Origin: Volvox africanus | Lineage: Eukaryota; Chlorophyta; Chlorophyceae; Chlamydomonadales; Volvocaceae | Direction of reading: 5' to 3' | NCBI GenBank assembly: GCA_030268105.1 | Contig: BSDZ01000080.1 | Location: 2,149,001 to 2,213,000 of the forward strand | Length of the DNA stretch: 64,000 bases | Shown here: one piece after another, positions 41,522 to 54,292 of the stretch | How the letters are laid out: each line of letters opens with the position of its first letter | How positions within the stretch are numbered: the first letter of the stretch is position 1 | The notes under the pieces: generated by a model | Databases searched by the model: none | Told to the model about the DNA's origin: nothing | What the model saw: only the letters and a program-made list of their open reading frames with translations | Translations under genes and position numbers: made by a program

Positions 41522-43901
41522 CTAAGCACCCGCACGCGCCTCTGCCTCTGTCTCCGCCTCCGCTACCTCCACGGCGGCCGCTTCCGCCAGCTCCGGTCGC
41601 CGGATGAAGTACGCCAGAAACTCTGTGTTCCCAGCCTTGTCCCCCTTGATGGGCGACTCAGTGGTGCCCACCAGCTCGTAGCCGTGAGCCAGGATGCCCC
41701 GAGTCACCCGGTCCAAAACCTCCGCATGAACCTGGAGGAGGGAAACATGGGAGGAGCACCGAGTGCTGCATGTGTGCGTGTGTGTGTATGTACTTGCATG
41801 TGTATACTTATGTAGGGAGTAAGGGGGGGAAATCAATCTGGTTCAAGCCGCTCCACTCCAGTTATAGTAGTCGTTATAATGTAAATCGTGGTGATGGTGG
41901 TGGTGATGCGCACCTTGGGGTCCCGTACAATACCTCCCGCGCGGATGTGCTTTTTCCCCGCCTCAAATTGTGGTTTGATGAGTACGACAAGGCGGCCACG
42001 GTCAGGGCGCAGTACACGAGTCACTGCACCAATTACCAGCAGTACGGAAATAAATGATAGGTCCAGGGTGGCGATGTCTACCTGAAGGATACGAACAAGC
42101 GCGGAGCACGGAGGTGAATCTAAGTGGCAGGGTCGGTGGAAAAAAACGGATTGGATGTTGGCAGGACAACAACGGACCCCTTCAAACATCATCGTTCGGT
42201 AAATACCTTGCAGGCCAGATGCTGTGGGCCCAGGTGCCGCAAATTGAACTTCTCCATCACCACCACCCTCTCGTCTTGCCGAATCTTATCGGAGAGCTGG
42301 TTAAAGCCGACATCGATGCCGTACACCTGCCGTACGAAACAGATTGATTGAAAATTTAAGACGGGTAAACCCCAGAGGCTGGGGGAGGCCACGCAACGTT
42401 CTTCCGTTCAGCAAAGCATCAGGTGGTGGTGGTGGAGGCAGTTGCGATTGGTTGCATGTTCTGGTGCTGATTATTTATCTGTGTCGGTGTTCGTTGGTGT
42501 TCCTTGGGGGTGGGTTTCGGAGAGGAGGGAACGGACAGTTGGGTCGCTCGTACGGTGATCCCGCACATCGTAAGAGGCATCGGATTCGATGAAGCAAATA
42601 ACATTAACCATCAACCACCACAAGCAGTGAAAGGTTCGATTGGAATCTCCCTCACTCTTGCGGCGCCATGTTGGAGTAGGCAATCCGTGAAACCCCCGGT
42701 AGACTGGCCCGAGTCCAGAGCTGTCAGGCCCCTGGGTGGGGTGGGGTGGGGTGGGGTGGGGTGGGGTGGGGTGGGGTGAGGACAAATGTCGGTGTATGTC
42801 ATCGTTTGTTAGATGGGAGTGGGACGAGAGGAGTCTGCGTCCGCGGCCCCTCCCTTCTTAACCCCCCTCTAAGGCCACCTTTACCCCACCCGCCCTATTC
42901 GCGCCCCAACAACACACACCTCACGTCGAGGCCCCAGTGCGCAAGGGCCTTCTCGAGTTTAAGACCCGCGCGGCACACGTACTTGGGCTCCTCCGCGTCG
43001 ATAACCACCCCCGGCCCCGCGGAACCCACCACCACGGGGGTGCCAGCCTTCGTCACCACCTTGTCGCCCACACGGACCTGCGGGGTGGGGGCCCCGGCCA
43101 CGGGCACGGGCGCGGGCGCGGGCGCGGGAGTGCGCGGGAGCGGCAGGGAGAACTTCTGCATGTGGGGAATTAACTCTTCGCACTCGGAGACTCCTCTCAG
43201 AATCCCCCACCCCACCACCACCACCACCATCATCACCCCCACCCCCTGGGACGAACTTTGCACTTTGTTGCAATGGTTAAACCAGAACAGATGCAGTGAT
43301 ACGCGTGACACATATACACACCACACAAGCGCACATGTGTGTGTGATGGTGGGAGGGGCCCCACCCAGAGGGCTTAAATCCCGCGTAAGGCATTCTTCCG
43401 CCTCTCCACATTCTTCAGCGCAGAACGCACCTTGCCCTGCAGGATGAAGGACTGGATGACGTTGCGGCTGTACTGAGGAGCCAGCTGCATGCAGTACTCG
43501 TCCAATCGCAAGCGCTGCTTTGGACCGCGTTTTGTGCTGGGGTTGGGGCTGGCGAGGGTGCAGGCAGCGGAGGGGGAGGCTGCTGGTGAGGGAGGAAGTT
43601 CCGCCGCAGGGTTGGAGTTTGCCCCGCATTGGCTTTCATCGTGGAAGGAGTTGGAATTGCAATATTCTGTTGCACGACAGCGATGTGCCGCAGCACGTGG
43701 TCGTGTCAGAGGCGGAGTTCCCGTCGACGCAGTGGGCAGACCGGCAGGATGATGACCGACGGAAAGACACAGCACTTTTGAATTTCTCTGTTGAATATTT
43801 ACTTTTACAAACTGTTTTGCAAGGAATCTGCTTTGTGCATAAAGCGCAGACCAAGCTCGACCATGTCCACCTCGGTCCAAGCTTCGAACCGTTTGTAACA
43901 T
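41522..43901 (-). CDS. TlyA/FtsJ-type rRNA 2'-O-methyltransferase with S4 domain, probably plastid-targeted
   Basis: Six exons: 43901-43431, 43155-42920, 42731-42656, 42326-42207, 42081-41914, 41731-41522; they join in phase to 426 codons plus stop. After about 115 Ser/Arg/Pro-rich residues typical of an organelle transit peptide comes an S4 RNA-binding start ([20 protein letters not shown]), then [20 protein letters not shown], the SAM motif [40 protein letters not shown], and [13 protein letters not shown], ending [11 protein letters not shown]. This order is that of the TlyA (hemolysin A-named) family. Its bacterial members methylate ribose of 16S/23S rRNA. A plastid rRNA target is inferred from the N-terminus. 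The usual ALDVGAS reads ALDSGQS here, a change next to the cofactor site. The C-terminus adds a short Ala/Glu-rich tail. ATG 43901 is the first in-frame ATG. Confidence 0.88.
42733..42779. repeat. (GGGGT)n array in TlyA-like intron
   Basis: About eight or nine GGGGT units lie directly before the acceptor of exon 42731-42656 (C-rich on the coding strand), so the array probably doubles as the pyrimidine tract. Confidence 0.9.
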
Positions 43902-44411
43902 GCGCGTCAATTACGGTACGATGCACGTTGGTAGCCGGCCTGATGGCTTAAAGCCCTCCCGCTACAAAACCATCGACTGCGGCGAAAGTCAGCTAAGACC
44001 ACACTTCGTCGGCGTTCGGCAACTTCAGTAAAGCTGTGCTGAATAAATTGCAGCGTTAAGTCATGTAAGAATGGCGTTAAAAATTGCATTCTCATCAAGC
44101 GACAACCAGCCAACGGACTACTACGCCAACCGCTTCTCGTATCCGCACCCTACAGTACACCGTATGTGAACTAATCCGTATGACGGGGAGCCCCTCCAGT
44201 TGACTGGAATCCAAAGTCAAGAGTTTGATGCCGTGTCGCAGCCCGTGTACTCATGCACATGGAATTACATGGCGGCTGCCTAAAGGCGGCCCTTGGGTCG
44301 ACCCAGCCCCTCACTTCACCATAGCTAGCTCCAGCTTAACCTAGTGGAGAGAGACCCAATGCTGATCAGCTGTAACACACATTCATTGAACTTATGCATA
44401 TGATTTTTAGT
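43902..44411. other. Intergenic: TlyA-like 5' flank and Tctex1 3' flank
   Basis: A 510-bp spacer between two minus-strand genes. It should contain the TlyA-like promoter. A TGTAA word on the minus strand lies at 44265-44269. Nothing else was seen. Confidence 0.45.
44265..44269 (-). terminator. Possible poly(A) signal of Tctex1 gene
   Basis: TGTAA on the minus strand about 145 nt after the Tctex1 stop codon, the usual chlamydomonadalean poly(A) word. Weak because the word is short. Confidence 0.3.
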
Positions 44412-44765
44412 TCAAACTGCAAGCCAGTACACCGTGACCAAGATGATCATGGTGTTGTTCTCCCACTGAACAGTTAGCTTTCCGTCCGTCTTTTCATTCC
44501 ATCTTGCACAGCTAGCAGCATGCAGCCCAGCTCCTGCTTTTTGCATGAGGTTGCACGTCAGGATATACTTGAAGGGCTTGTTCATTGCCGCGAGTCGCTT
44601 AAGGCAGCCCTCCACAACATTATTGCACCATGAGTCGATTTTATTATGAATAAATTGGTTGTCCCCAATCGCCGCGTTGATGGATTCGCGCACCATGGTG
44701 TCCACCTCCGCATCGTCCATCAAGTCATCTTCAGCAAGACCATCAAAAGCAGCGTCGTCTTCCAT
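44412..44765 (-). CDS. Tctex1-type dynein light chain, intronless
   Basis: A single exon of 117 codons plus stop. The sequence DSWCNNVVEGCLKRLAAMN, PFKYILTCNLMQKAGAGLH and DGKLTVQWENNTM follows the Tctex1/DYNLT1 family, whose members are about 110-115 residues, so the gene is full length. The N-terminus is Asp/Glu-rich. In algae these light chains bind dynein intermediate chains in cytoplasmic, outer-arm or inner-arm dynein, in the cytosol and flagella. Which dynein this one serves cannot be told. It is the only intronless gene in the window. The end (VTVYWLAV) departs from the usual FGLSI/FGLAI ending, and the helper words ENKTMYC read ENNTMII. It could be a retrocopy or a diverged paralogue. 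Confidence 0.88.
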   Translation of the reverse strand: MEDDAAFDGLAEDDLMDDAEVDTMVRESINAAIGDNQFIHNKIDSWCNNVVEGCLKRLAAMNKPFKYILTCNLMQKAGAGLHAASCARWNEKTDGKLTVQWENNTMIILVTVYWLAV

Positions 44766-46809
44766 TTCTGATAATTTAGCTGGATAGCTTGTGGGTCGGT
44801 GACTTCGTCAGTGCCGAAAGGTTACAAAGAAAGTCAAACGAGAGCCGAATGTGTGTAGGTTTTATCGCAATGTGTTAGGTAAAATACAAAAGTTTAATAC
44901 ATGAGTGTGACGCTGACTTCGCAATGCTCTTTTGCAGGTTGGTTCCTTAGAGTACGGCAGACCAACGTTCTTGATTGTCTTTTCAGTCCCCGAAATATTT
45001 GTGGTTCGTTGTAAAAAGGATTGTTAGAGGCAAGATATTTATAATCTGTACATGCTCATATTTTCATTATATTCTAGAAGCAAGTACGGCCACTAGATGA
45101 ACACGAGGCTCGCCTGTGTATACCCATGCTGTCTCCCTAAACTGGGCCCTACAGTCCAACAATATTATACGCGTGAAAATTTCCTTGTAAGTTTACAAGT
45201 TGGTATCCAGCTTAGTCGTGGGGAGGAAGCCATCGGAACCCGCGGGTCACGTATCGGTAATTTACTATCCGGTAACCCGGTGCACATGTTGCAGCGATAA
45301 CACGGCGAGGCGGGGAAACGGAAGTTTGCACGGTACGCTGCAGCTCAGAATGCCTGAAGAGTGTACATATCGTAGGTGCGATATTAGGTTTATCAGTTAT
45401 CAAGAATTCCAGCCAACAAAATAACCGCTGAAGGCATGGCGGTATACCCTTCATACTCAACATGTCATGTATTACAACGCATACGGGGTACCAGGTTGAA
45501 GTTTTGGGTAACTCTGAACGTCTGAATCTCCCAAGGCGACTTGGGCGGCAGACGTCAGCAGCAAAAGCAGCGGCACAGCGGGTGCATCCCTTTTCAAACA
45601 TCCATTCCCGATCACGGAATACCACACAGAGCACAGTGTTCGTATTCGGCCGCCCAATGGATTGTTAGTAACTCTTTACCAAGCAGTAGCAAAATAACCT
45701 CTATACGTGTGGAAGTGGTACGTGTGGTCGCCGTCGCCACCCCGTATATGATACACTCTATGATGAGCCCCATCACCTCCACTTTTGCGGTCACTGCTGC
45801 TGACAGCATTTTGCCCAACAAGGCCCAACGAGGCAAACAATATCGCGCTGTGCTAAACTACCTTCGAATACTTTTACGCATCAATCAGTTCTGAAGCAAA
45901 AACCTGTCTTTGATGCTTCAATTGTAGGCTGTTGTAGCGGCAGCACCACCTTTGGAGAAAGTATCCAAGACTTTGGAAAACATCTCACTTGTTGCGCTGC
46001 ATGTCCAAAAGCGTCCTCTTACCGCATTTCCAAGACTACAACAAGATTTGCAGGAAAAAAGCCAGCACAGCCACCGACAAGCAGAGCCTAAGCCAGCCCA
46101 ACATAAACTTCTCGCTGGCATACAAACAAGGCAATAAGTGGGCAAGAAACGTACTGGGACAGCGACCGATGGCATCATGTTGCGCACTCGTAATAGCCAG
46201 CTGGTACACACATGGCAGACTCCCCACCACGTCGCTTTCCTGGTGAGCATAACATCACATTATTCAGCGCACACAAATCTAGAACATGAACTTCGGAACA
46301 AGTTCCGGATTCAACGGCCACCTTATTTACGACCACCTTTTATCCACACCACACTACGCCACGAGGGTGCTGGATGCCAAGTTCCAAGGCCCTCTTCTCA
46401 CGCTGCGGGTATTCCTCGCCATAAGCGAACTGAGTTTCATTTGGCGAAAGGATGTGAGCCCCGTCGTGTGCGGCTTGTTTAGGTTTCTTATGTGCGTCTC
46501 CTCCCCACCCATCCCTTTTTGGAGGCTGGGGGGAGCATGTAGATCTGCATACACGACTGCTCGGGTCATCCGGCATCACACGTGTGTGCTTCGGTCCTGT
46601 GAACGGGCTGCGACGCACTGTATTTACCATCCGGAAGGCTATCATGCAGCGACGGAAGGCACTAGGGCAAGTGTATAATGCGATAAGGAAGGGGACGTGG
46701 GGTAGTGGGGGTGGAAAGAAGGTTAAAGACCATCCGTAACCCAACCCCATCACCACCCCACCCCAAATCACATTGCATTACATCCCGACTTCGAACCTCT
46801 CTTCACTCT
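44766..46809. other. Region without a recognised gene; hydrophobic minus-strand frames
   Basis: Two kilobases between Tctex1 and the unknown membrane protein. Minus-strand frames at 45612-45836 (EVMGLIIECIIYGVATAT) and 46036-46230 (LGWLRLCLSVAVLAFFLQIL) have helix-like hydrophobic stretches, so an unrecognised membrane-protein gene with several introns may be present. I could not join exons convincingly. The Tctex1 promoter should lie near 44766-45000. Confidence 0.35.
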
Positions 46810-49189
46810 TCACTTGTACAAAGCCTTTGCAACGCTCTCGTTCTCTACCTTCGGAGACACGTACTGCGAAGCGTCCTCCACCGCCGAGGCCATAACCGGT
46901 GTGGATGTCCAGCACACCGCGCCTTTGATGTCGTCCGGTTGCAACAGCAACATATTGCCCTTACCACTAAGATCGCACCAGCCACCGCAGCTCCCCCAGC
47001 CGCTGCAGCCCTGCTGCTTACCCGCCCGGCGCGGCGGCACGTACACCAAACCACGCGACGACAACGCCATACTGCGCCGCAGCGATATCCAGCTCGCCAC
47101 GAACCCCACCAGCATCGCCAAAGTTCCCGCCGTCAAGATTAACATCGCCACCAGGCCCCAATTCACACTGCCGTCGGAATAGACCAGCTGCATGTTCATG
47201 TCGTTGACCACCTCCAGGGGAGCTTGCTGCTGAGTCTCCGCGAACAGCAGCTGTTCCGAAACCACCTCGTAAGGAACAACTCCATATATCGTGGCGGTGT
47301 AGCTGACGTCACCGCCGGCGCTGTACGGATTCCGTGCGACCATGAAGACGGAATTGGACTCCACAACTGTCCCATCTTCATCGAAGACGTGTGAAACGGT
47401 AATTCCAGGTCGTACTTCCAGTACGATGTCACCCGTATGAGCCCACAGGACGAGCTCCGCGATATTGGCCAGTGCCGCCAGTGCACTCGAGGCATCCCAA
47501 ATCGCGGGATCGTACTCGTCATACATGCCATCGAACTTATACCAGTCGCCATCGTCATAGTAGGCGAAGTACTCGTAAGCCTGTTCTAAATAGTCAGCCC
47601 AGGCATCCTCCTCCGAGTCCAGGTCCAGCCGGGAGAGCATCGTGTCGGCCAGGGATAATGCCTGCGAAGAAAGGAGGGGGGAGCATGTAATGATGGCGGT
47701 AGAAGTACAAGCCCCATTCTCCCGCCCAACACATGCGTACAACAAGGGCTACTTTTCACAGCATCCTGCACCTCCTCTCTGGAACTCCGTCGACCCAAGT
47801 AGTTCAACGCCATGCATCCTCTAAAGCTCACTCGCAGGGACCTACGTGGTAGTAATCATCGTAAATCTCGTCCACAGACTGGTCACCCTCGTTATCGTCA
47901 CTGCCAATGCTGTCCATCATATCGGACTGCTCCAACATGTACGAGTCGTACACAAAACTTCCCGCCGCCGCCGCGCCAGCGGTGGTGGAAACTGCAGCTG
48001 TCGCCGCCGCGCCATCTACATCGTTCGTGGTCGTGGCAGTGGCAGCGAGCTGATCCTGGCCCTCCTGATATCGTAGCTCCTCGTCATCACCACCCCCAAA
48101 CGCCAGTGTGTAGGCGCCCCCCAGCAGCTTCAAAATCCGGCCTTCCAAACTGGACTGCTGCAGCAGCGCCACGCCTTCGACCTGGCCGCTTCCGTCCTGC
48201 GTGTATGGCAGTGGTTCCTCCTCCTCCTCTTCCTCCTCTTCTTCTTCTTCTTCCTCTTCTTCTTCTTCCTCTTCTTCTTCTTCCTCTTCTTCCTCCTCTC
48301 CTTCGTACTCTTCATACCCATAGTCATATAACTCGACCTGCGTCACATCGGCCGCCTTCATGGACTCCGCGTCAGGGACCAAGTAAGAATACTCGTAATA
48401 GCCATCGGCTTGCAGCGCCCGAGACGTCATCAAGCTAGCCGCTGCTGCCTCGTCACTGCTGTCTCCGGCGGCCGCACCTTCAGCGTCCCGTGATGAGTCG
48501 GCTGAACCCGTATACGTCACGTGACTGGCACTGCCCCTCTCATTATCCTCAAAGTACTCCTCCCCGTTGCCATCTATGACGTTGGGAATGTAACTGCTGC
48601 TGGAGCTACTGCGTCCGTAAGTGCTACTGCTGGCTGATGTCGTGGTCCCTGCCGATGAGTCACTGACGCTGGTTCCTGTCACCACTTCCGAACCCTGTGT
48701 ATGGAGATATTCCCGGGGGGCGGCGACGATAGGAGTGGAGTCCCGTTAGCAAGATCTGTCACCTCGTCGTAAAGACACGCGGCGGCCGTAGGGAAGTGTC
48801 TGACCCTCGTCCCGTGAACCTATACTTCCATAACCGGCGCCGTATATGTCAATAGGGCTCATGCGGACAGGTCATGTCATTTTCTCCGGTGTGATATTGG
48901 GAGACTCCACGCAAAACCAGAATCCGTCATCGACGAGAAACTAAGGTATCCTTCATTAGTCAGTAATACCTCGTTCGTAGAAGCCCCCACATCTAAATGA
49001 TCCGACTGTCGCACTTCCATACTTGTTTCCCACTGCTCAGGAGATATTAAGTCGAACCTGTTGCGCGACCTTGTTAAGAAGGGCTGCGCGCATGCGAGCG
49101 CAGCCCACGTTACGGAGTAGGTCCTCCTGAGAGCTCAAGCTGGCTGCAGCGTCCCTTGTGGCCATTCCTTCATTCAGGTGCTGCATCAT
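46810..49189 (-). CDS. Unknown single-pass membrane protein with poly-Glu acidic region
   Basis: Proposed exons 49189-49058, 49005-48970, 48694-47846 and 47661-46810 join in phase to 622 codons plus TGA. The last two are firmly open; the first two are inferred from splice sites and frame, and further 5' exons are possible. The long exon encodes a Ser/Thr-rich part, many Tyr/Asp/Glu and a run of about 30 Glu encoded by mixed GAA/GAG (48204-48298). Near the C-terminus one hydrophobic segment (WGLVAMLILTAGTLAMLVGF) is followed by Arg-containing residues SLRR, as in a single-pass protein. The tail has a Cys/Gly/Trp cluster (GCSGWGSCGGWC). I do not recognise a family. A membrane protein with an acidic, tyrosine-rich ectodomain or cytosolic domain is all that can be said. 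Confidence 0.6.
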
Positions 49190-51813
49190 GGCCCGCTCCA
49201 GGGCTGCAAGAACGGTGAGTTGTTGCTGGAACCTGGAGACATTACGAACACGGATAGAAGTCAGCGCACAGTCCCTTTCGCGCTAGGAAATCCGCTTATT
49301 AAATTAGACATATGCAGGTCTTATGTTATACAGTTATGGCGCGTCGTGCTTCTAAGATGCAACCCGAACCGAAGAGAAGCGCGTATTAACCACGCCCACA
49401 TCGCACCAGTAAAATGGCGAGATGATATGCGAGCCCACAACCAGAATAGGTGTTGACTCGGTCTGACTTTCCCAGCCGGAGGTTTCGGACGTGCTTGAAG
49501 ATACCTCCGAAACTCCCAAGGACTCATCCTACATACAGTAATGTTATAGAAACCTTAGGTATAAACAGCTGTAGATACTCTCCCTGAAATCTGTAGATAG
49601 TCTCAGGGGACTTCGCTCACGTTTTGCTTGACTAAAAGTCTGGCCTGCCCTTGTGCAAGCAGAATGCAGACGAGTAGATGGACACACCATAGCGCCCATG
49701 GACGCTGACGCTGACGCTGACGCGGAATGCGCAACATAACCTTGCTTGAACCTTTGTTCTGACAGTCCAGGAGGTAGCCAGTTACAAGAACCTATAACGT
49801 ATAGAGTACTTCCTAATTGTGATTGACCAAATTTGAAACGCGAGTTCCGTAAGTCGTGCTTGAAGCTGACGGGGATGCCCCTGGAGTCATGGAGGCCATA
49901 ACTTAGTCATTTCGACGGTATAGATTGTTCTCTAACTTCCCAGATAAAGAAGACAGAAAACTGTATATTATATCGCTTGGTTTAACATATCCAATCGTAT
50001 TCGCCCCAGCCAAAAGTCTGCCTGTTTTGGCCTCCCGTACTGCCTGCGCTCCTGCATTTCACAGACCTTTGTTTCTGCATTTCCAATAGCAGACTTTCAG
50101 GAGTACACTTTCGTAAGGACATTTTGAATCTTTTTAGGTCATGCTTGACGTCACATCTCTCGCACTTATCCCATGTTTCTAGAAACGCCTGTACAGTACG
50201 CTGCTTGAAAGATGGTGGGCGTCCAGTGCCACCACAAGAGAAAGCTCCATTCCACAGCAACTAATTGCATGAGTCACGCATGGGCGTACCTGCGCCCACG
50301 AAACAGCTAATATATCGGATGCAGCATCCCCCAGTCTTCTGGTAAATGCCATTCCCACGCGCCTGGCAAAAGTTATAACCATGCGGAATATTCTCAAATA
50401 TTACAAACCCTAATCCAAAGGACAGGCATCGGCAAGCATGCAACCTTGCGGCCCTTACCCCTCAACCCACGCGCTGATTGGGCTCCAAATCTCTCCAGGA
50501 AGGAGAGCATGTTCGTGACTCCCTGCGCTATGACAGTTGGTTTATGATGATGCTTGGCACCTTGGGATCGTGAATGTTCCGCACGGAGTTGCCTCCACAC
50601 GCGTCCGGATGTCATCATTAGCCCATCATTCCCTAACCATATACCAAATCCATTCTTCTTCCCCATCAACAGTATGCTGCCTCTCTAAGATTACGAGCCT
50701 AGAGGCTAGACGCGGGACACAAAACGTCACTTCTTATGCGAGAGACGCATACGTCGGCACGTACGAATTCAGACTGCTCAAGCCAAGGTGGGACGTCAGA
50801 GAGATCACCATTACAAGTTCGCTTTCCAAGCAAGCCTTACCCCCTTTCAAGCATGCACAGGGATAGGCGGACATCACAGGAATCAGCCATCGGGGTACGT
50901 AACAGAAGTTTTCAATCCACCCGAACTTTACGTTGTCAAAACATACAGTCTATTGGCAAAATACGGAAGCTGGCCTTCTGTACGACATCCATACCGGTGA
51001 CGAGCCCAAACTACTCGCTAAATGGTTTTCAGGTTCTCAGTAGTTCCTAACTAACCTTTTCCCATTCTCCCGCGCAAAACACACACATTTGCCTACACAA
51101 TCACATAAACTGGCACCTGCCTTGCGGATGCGGTTGATCAATTAAATTGTCCACCAATGCACACCACCACAGCAGCTACCTATCTGAAGGGCATGCGAGA
51201 ACGCATGCGCACACGCGGGCCCCCCTGCTGTCACACTCATCTCTCTCCCAGGGGTACACATACACAAACACTTTGTCCTAACATTATGGGCCCCCTCCCC
51301 CTCCAACCACTAACGTCCTCATCATTACTGCCGCCATGAGCACGCGTGGACACGCCGTGCAGATTCGCACACAACACCTATTTTGTCCGCATACGGAGTA
51401 CGACAACCAGGTGTTTTAACCATCAGGTATTTTAAAATGCAAAATTGTCAGTCTCGGATTATTCTTTGGCTCTGGACCAGCGCTCGAAAATGATGTGGCA
51501 ATTCATACGACGCGATTCTCCAGTCCCGTGGTACAACGTGAAAGCCTACCAAGCTAAAACACTCCTCATCCTATCCCACATAAACGAGAGCCATCACACG
51601 CAAATCGCAAAACCCCACTTCCGATCGAGATGCCATGTTTGACATGAAGTCGGTCGGTCAGCCCTCAATCCTAGCATGTCAACGCAGGTCCATCTCGCCC
51701 ATGGAACAATACCCACACTTACACATGCACTCTACGTGCACATACACATGATATCCCTATCCCACACATCCACCGGGGGGCGCCTAGGGGCGGGGGTCTG
51801 GAGGAGTAGGGCC
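49190..51813. other. Region between membrane protein and RRP5; no recognised gene
   Basis: Minus-strand frames at 49982-50260 (RPPSFKQRTVQAFLETWDKC) and 50394-50669 (TVIAQGVTNMLSFLERFG) read somewhat protein-like but match no family I know and lack a clear start. They may be transposon or gene remnants. A short (GACGCT)n run lies at 49698-49723. The interval also contains the 3' flank of RRP5. Confidence 0.4.
51719..51723 (-). terminator. Possible poly(A) signal of RRP5
   Basis: TGTAA on the minus strand about 90 nt past the RRP5 stop codon, consistent with the chlamydomonadalean signal word. Confidence 0.35.
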
Positions 51814-54259
51814 TCACGCCTTAAGCGACTTTTCCACAAAGTCCATTGCGAGGCGCTTTACGTGCTCCACCGCCGCTGCATCACCTTCCGACTTCTCGTA
51901 CTCCAGGTAGCGGCGGAACAGGAACTTCATCTTCTTGGGCGGCAGCGGCAAGTGGGTGGCTCTCTCAAACAACGCCCGAATGCGCTGCTGCTCGCCGGTC
52001 TGCGGTGGCAAGAGGGCGTCCAGTGCGCAGCGGGATCAGGGTGAGGTGGGGGTTGGGGTAGGGGTGGGAGGAGGCAACAGGTGGCGATGGGAAGGCGTAG
52101 GAGCGGGGTAGGAGCGGGGTATGGGGGTGGAGTAGTTGTTAGATGTTGGGGTGGGGTGAGGTGGCGTTGGAAGTATGTCGGGGTGAGAGGGGTTAAAGAA
52201 CAAGACAACACACACACGTCCGCAGTTCATGAAACAGGAAGACAGACAGAGCGACAGAGGTTGAAACCTTAAAAGGCCCGCACCCATACCCTTCCTCCTC
52301 TCCCGCTCCTTCAACCCTGGCCCCCAACATCGTCATCTTGCCACATGCACGCCGCACCGCACCTTGAGCTCCTGGTCTATGTAGACGTTCCAGAGGTCCA
52401 GTCGTTTGGGGTAGTTGCGCAGCACCCCCTCCAGGATGCCCCGACCCCGTTCCGCACTGCCCACACGGAACTCCGCCAGCGCCGCCCGCACAAGTGCCTT
52501 GATGTGCTTACGGCGGGGAAGGGACTGGAGGGCGCGCTCCAACAGGTTGCGAGCAGACTGCGAAACCGGGGGCACGGAGCAGGCGCTGTGTGTGTATGCG
52601 AGGGGTCGTGTGATGATGAAGCCGGGAAGATGAATCGTTCAAACAGAATGGCTGTGTGACAGAGTGGATGAGGGGAAAACCGAACGTTGGACGTTGAGAA
52701 GTTGAGGATTATGGAGGGCACAGGTGAAGCTCCAACCGACCTAGCGTCCCCATCCGGCCTTCCCCCGACCTGAACATTGTTCCCCGAGTAGCGAGACCCC
52801 GGATCCTACGTACGTCCCCTCCCTCGTTCCCTGGTATTAAACCCCGTCCCCTCTCCCCCGTCCCATTCCCCCCCTTTCACACACACACACACACACGCCC
52901 GCTCCCTCCTCACCTCTCCGTCGTTCTTCTGCAGCGCACGCTCAATGGCTCGTGCCCAAACCTTGGAGCTGCCGCCAAACTTCTTCGTCAGCGCTCGTTC
53001 CACCTGTTCCGCCAGTTCGTCACGGCCAGTGCGCTCGAAGATGCCTGCGGGGTGGTGAGCAGCAGCCACGCGGACATGCAGGGCGATAAGCCATATCATC
53101 AGCAAAGACCCCGAATGGGGTGGGGTGGGGTGGGGGAGTAAGGCGAAAAATCCCGAATCCTGGTGCTGTAACTGGAGGAACGAGGACTAACAGTGATGAT
53201 CGAATAATGGCTGATGGGGTGGTGGTGGGGGAGATGCAGGGGTTTGACATGGACGTCCCCTTGCTCTGCCCCCCTTCCCTTTCCCACGCCGTACGACCGA
53301 GGCTCCCAGCGCCCATCACCCTCTCATCTCATCCCAAGCCCCCCCCACAACCCGCTCCGAGACCTCAACTCATTCCTTTCGCCGGGGAAGGGTAGGACAC
53401 GGGTACGCCACACTCACCAAGCGCCGCCATGTACATCTTCTTCTGGTCGGTGTACTGCAGTGCCTTTTTAAGCATACCCATTGCCGCTTCCTCCGGACTG
53501 GGCGTGATGCCGTAGGCGTTTTCGAGGTTAAGCCATGCAACCCACACATTGAACTTCTCGTTCTCCTCCCTGCGCGGGTTTTACAAGTGGACAAGTGGTG
53601 TTTTACAGGACATGCCGGTCAGCACTCGGACACTAATGATGTCGCCGAAGAAGGATACGCCCCGCTGCCTCCGCCCCGTTGTTGGAAGGCGCTCAAATGT
53701 CAGTTTTGGACAAACCCTCCTTATGGGGGATATTCGACGCGGCCCCAGCTACCCAGCTAGTAGATAGATGGGGGGTGGGCGGCCACGCTAATAGATAGAC
53801 GCGCGCTGCACATTCCGTGGGATAGAATCACTCGCGGAGAGAAGCGCGGGCTTGCAGTGTTTGGGCAGGACGTCGTCAAAGACGCGCACATAACACACGC
53901 GCGAGACAGGTCACACAATTGAGGACACACGCTCACACAAACGATGCAGATCGTGGCCACCATCCCGGTCATTATTAATGAGGGGGAAACTCTCGCACGC
54001 CGTTTTAGCCCCAGGGTGGTGGTTCCAAAAGGCCACACGGGAGGCAGATAGATCGTGCATGTCCCTTTGCGGCGGGAATCAGCCAGACTGCTCCAGGAAG
54101 GGGTGAGCTCCCGCGACGGGGACCGCCCCGGGCGCGCTGGATAGTTATCTGCCGGTTTATGTGTGTGTATGTGTATGTGCATGTGTGTATGTATGTGTAT
54201 GTGTATGTGGCTGTGTATGGGACCGCCCCGGGCGCACTGGATAATTATCTGCCGGTTTA

Positions 54260-54292
<33 letters not shown>

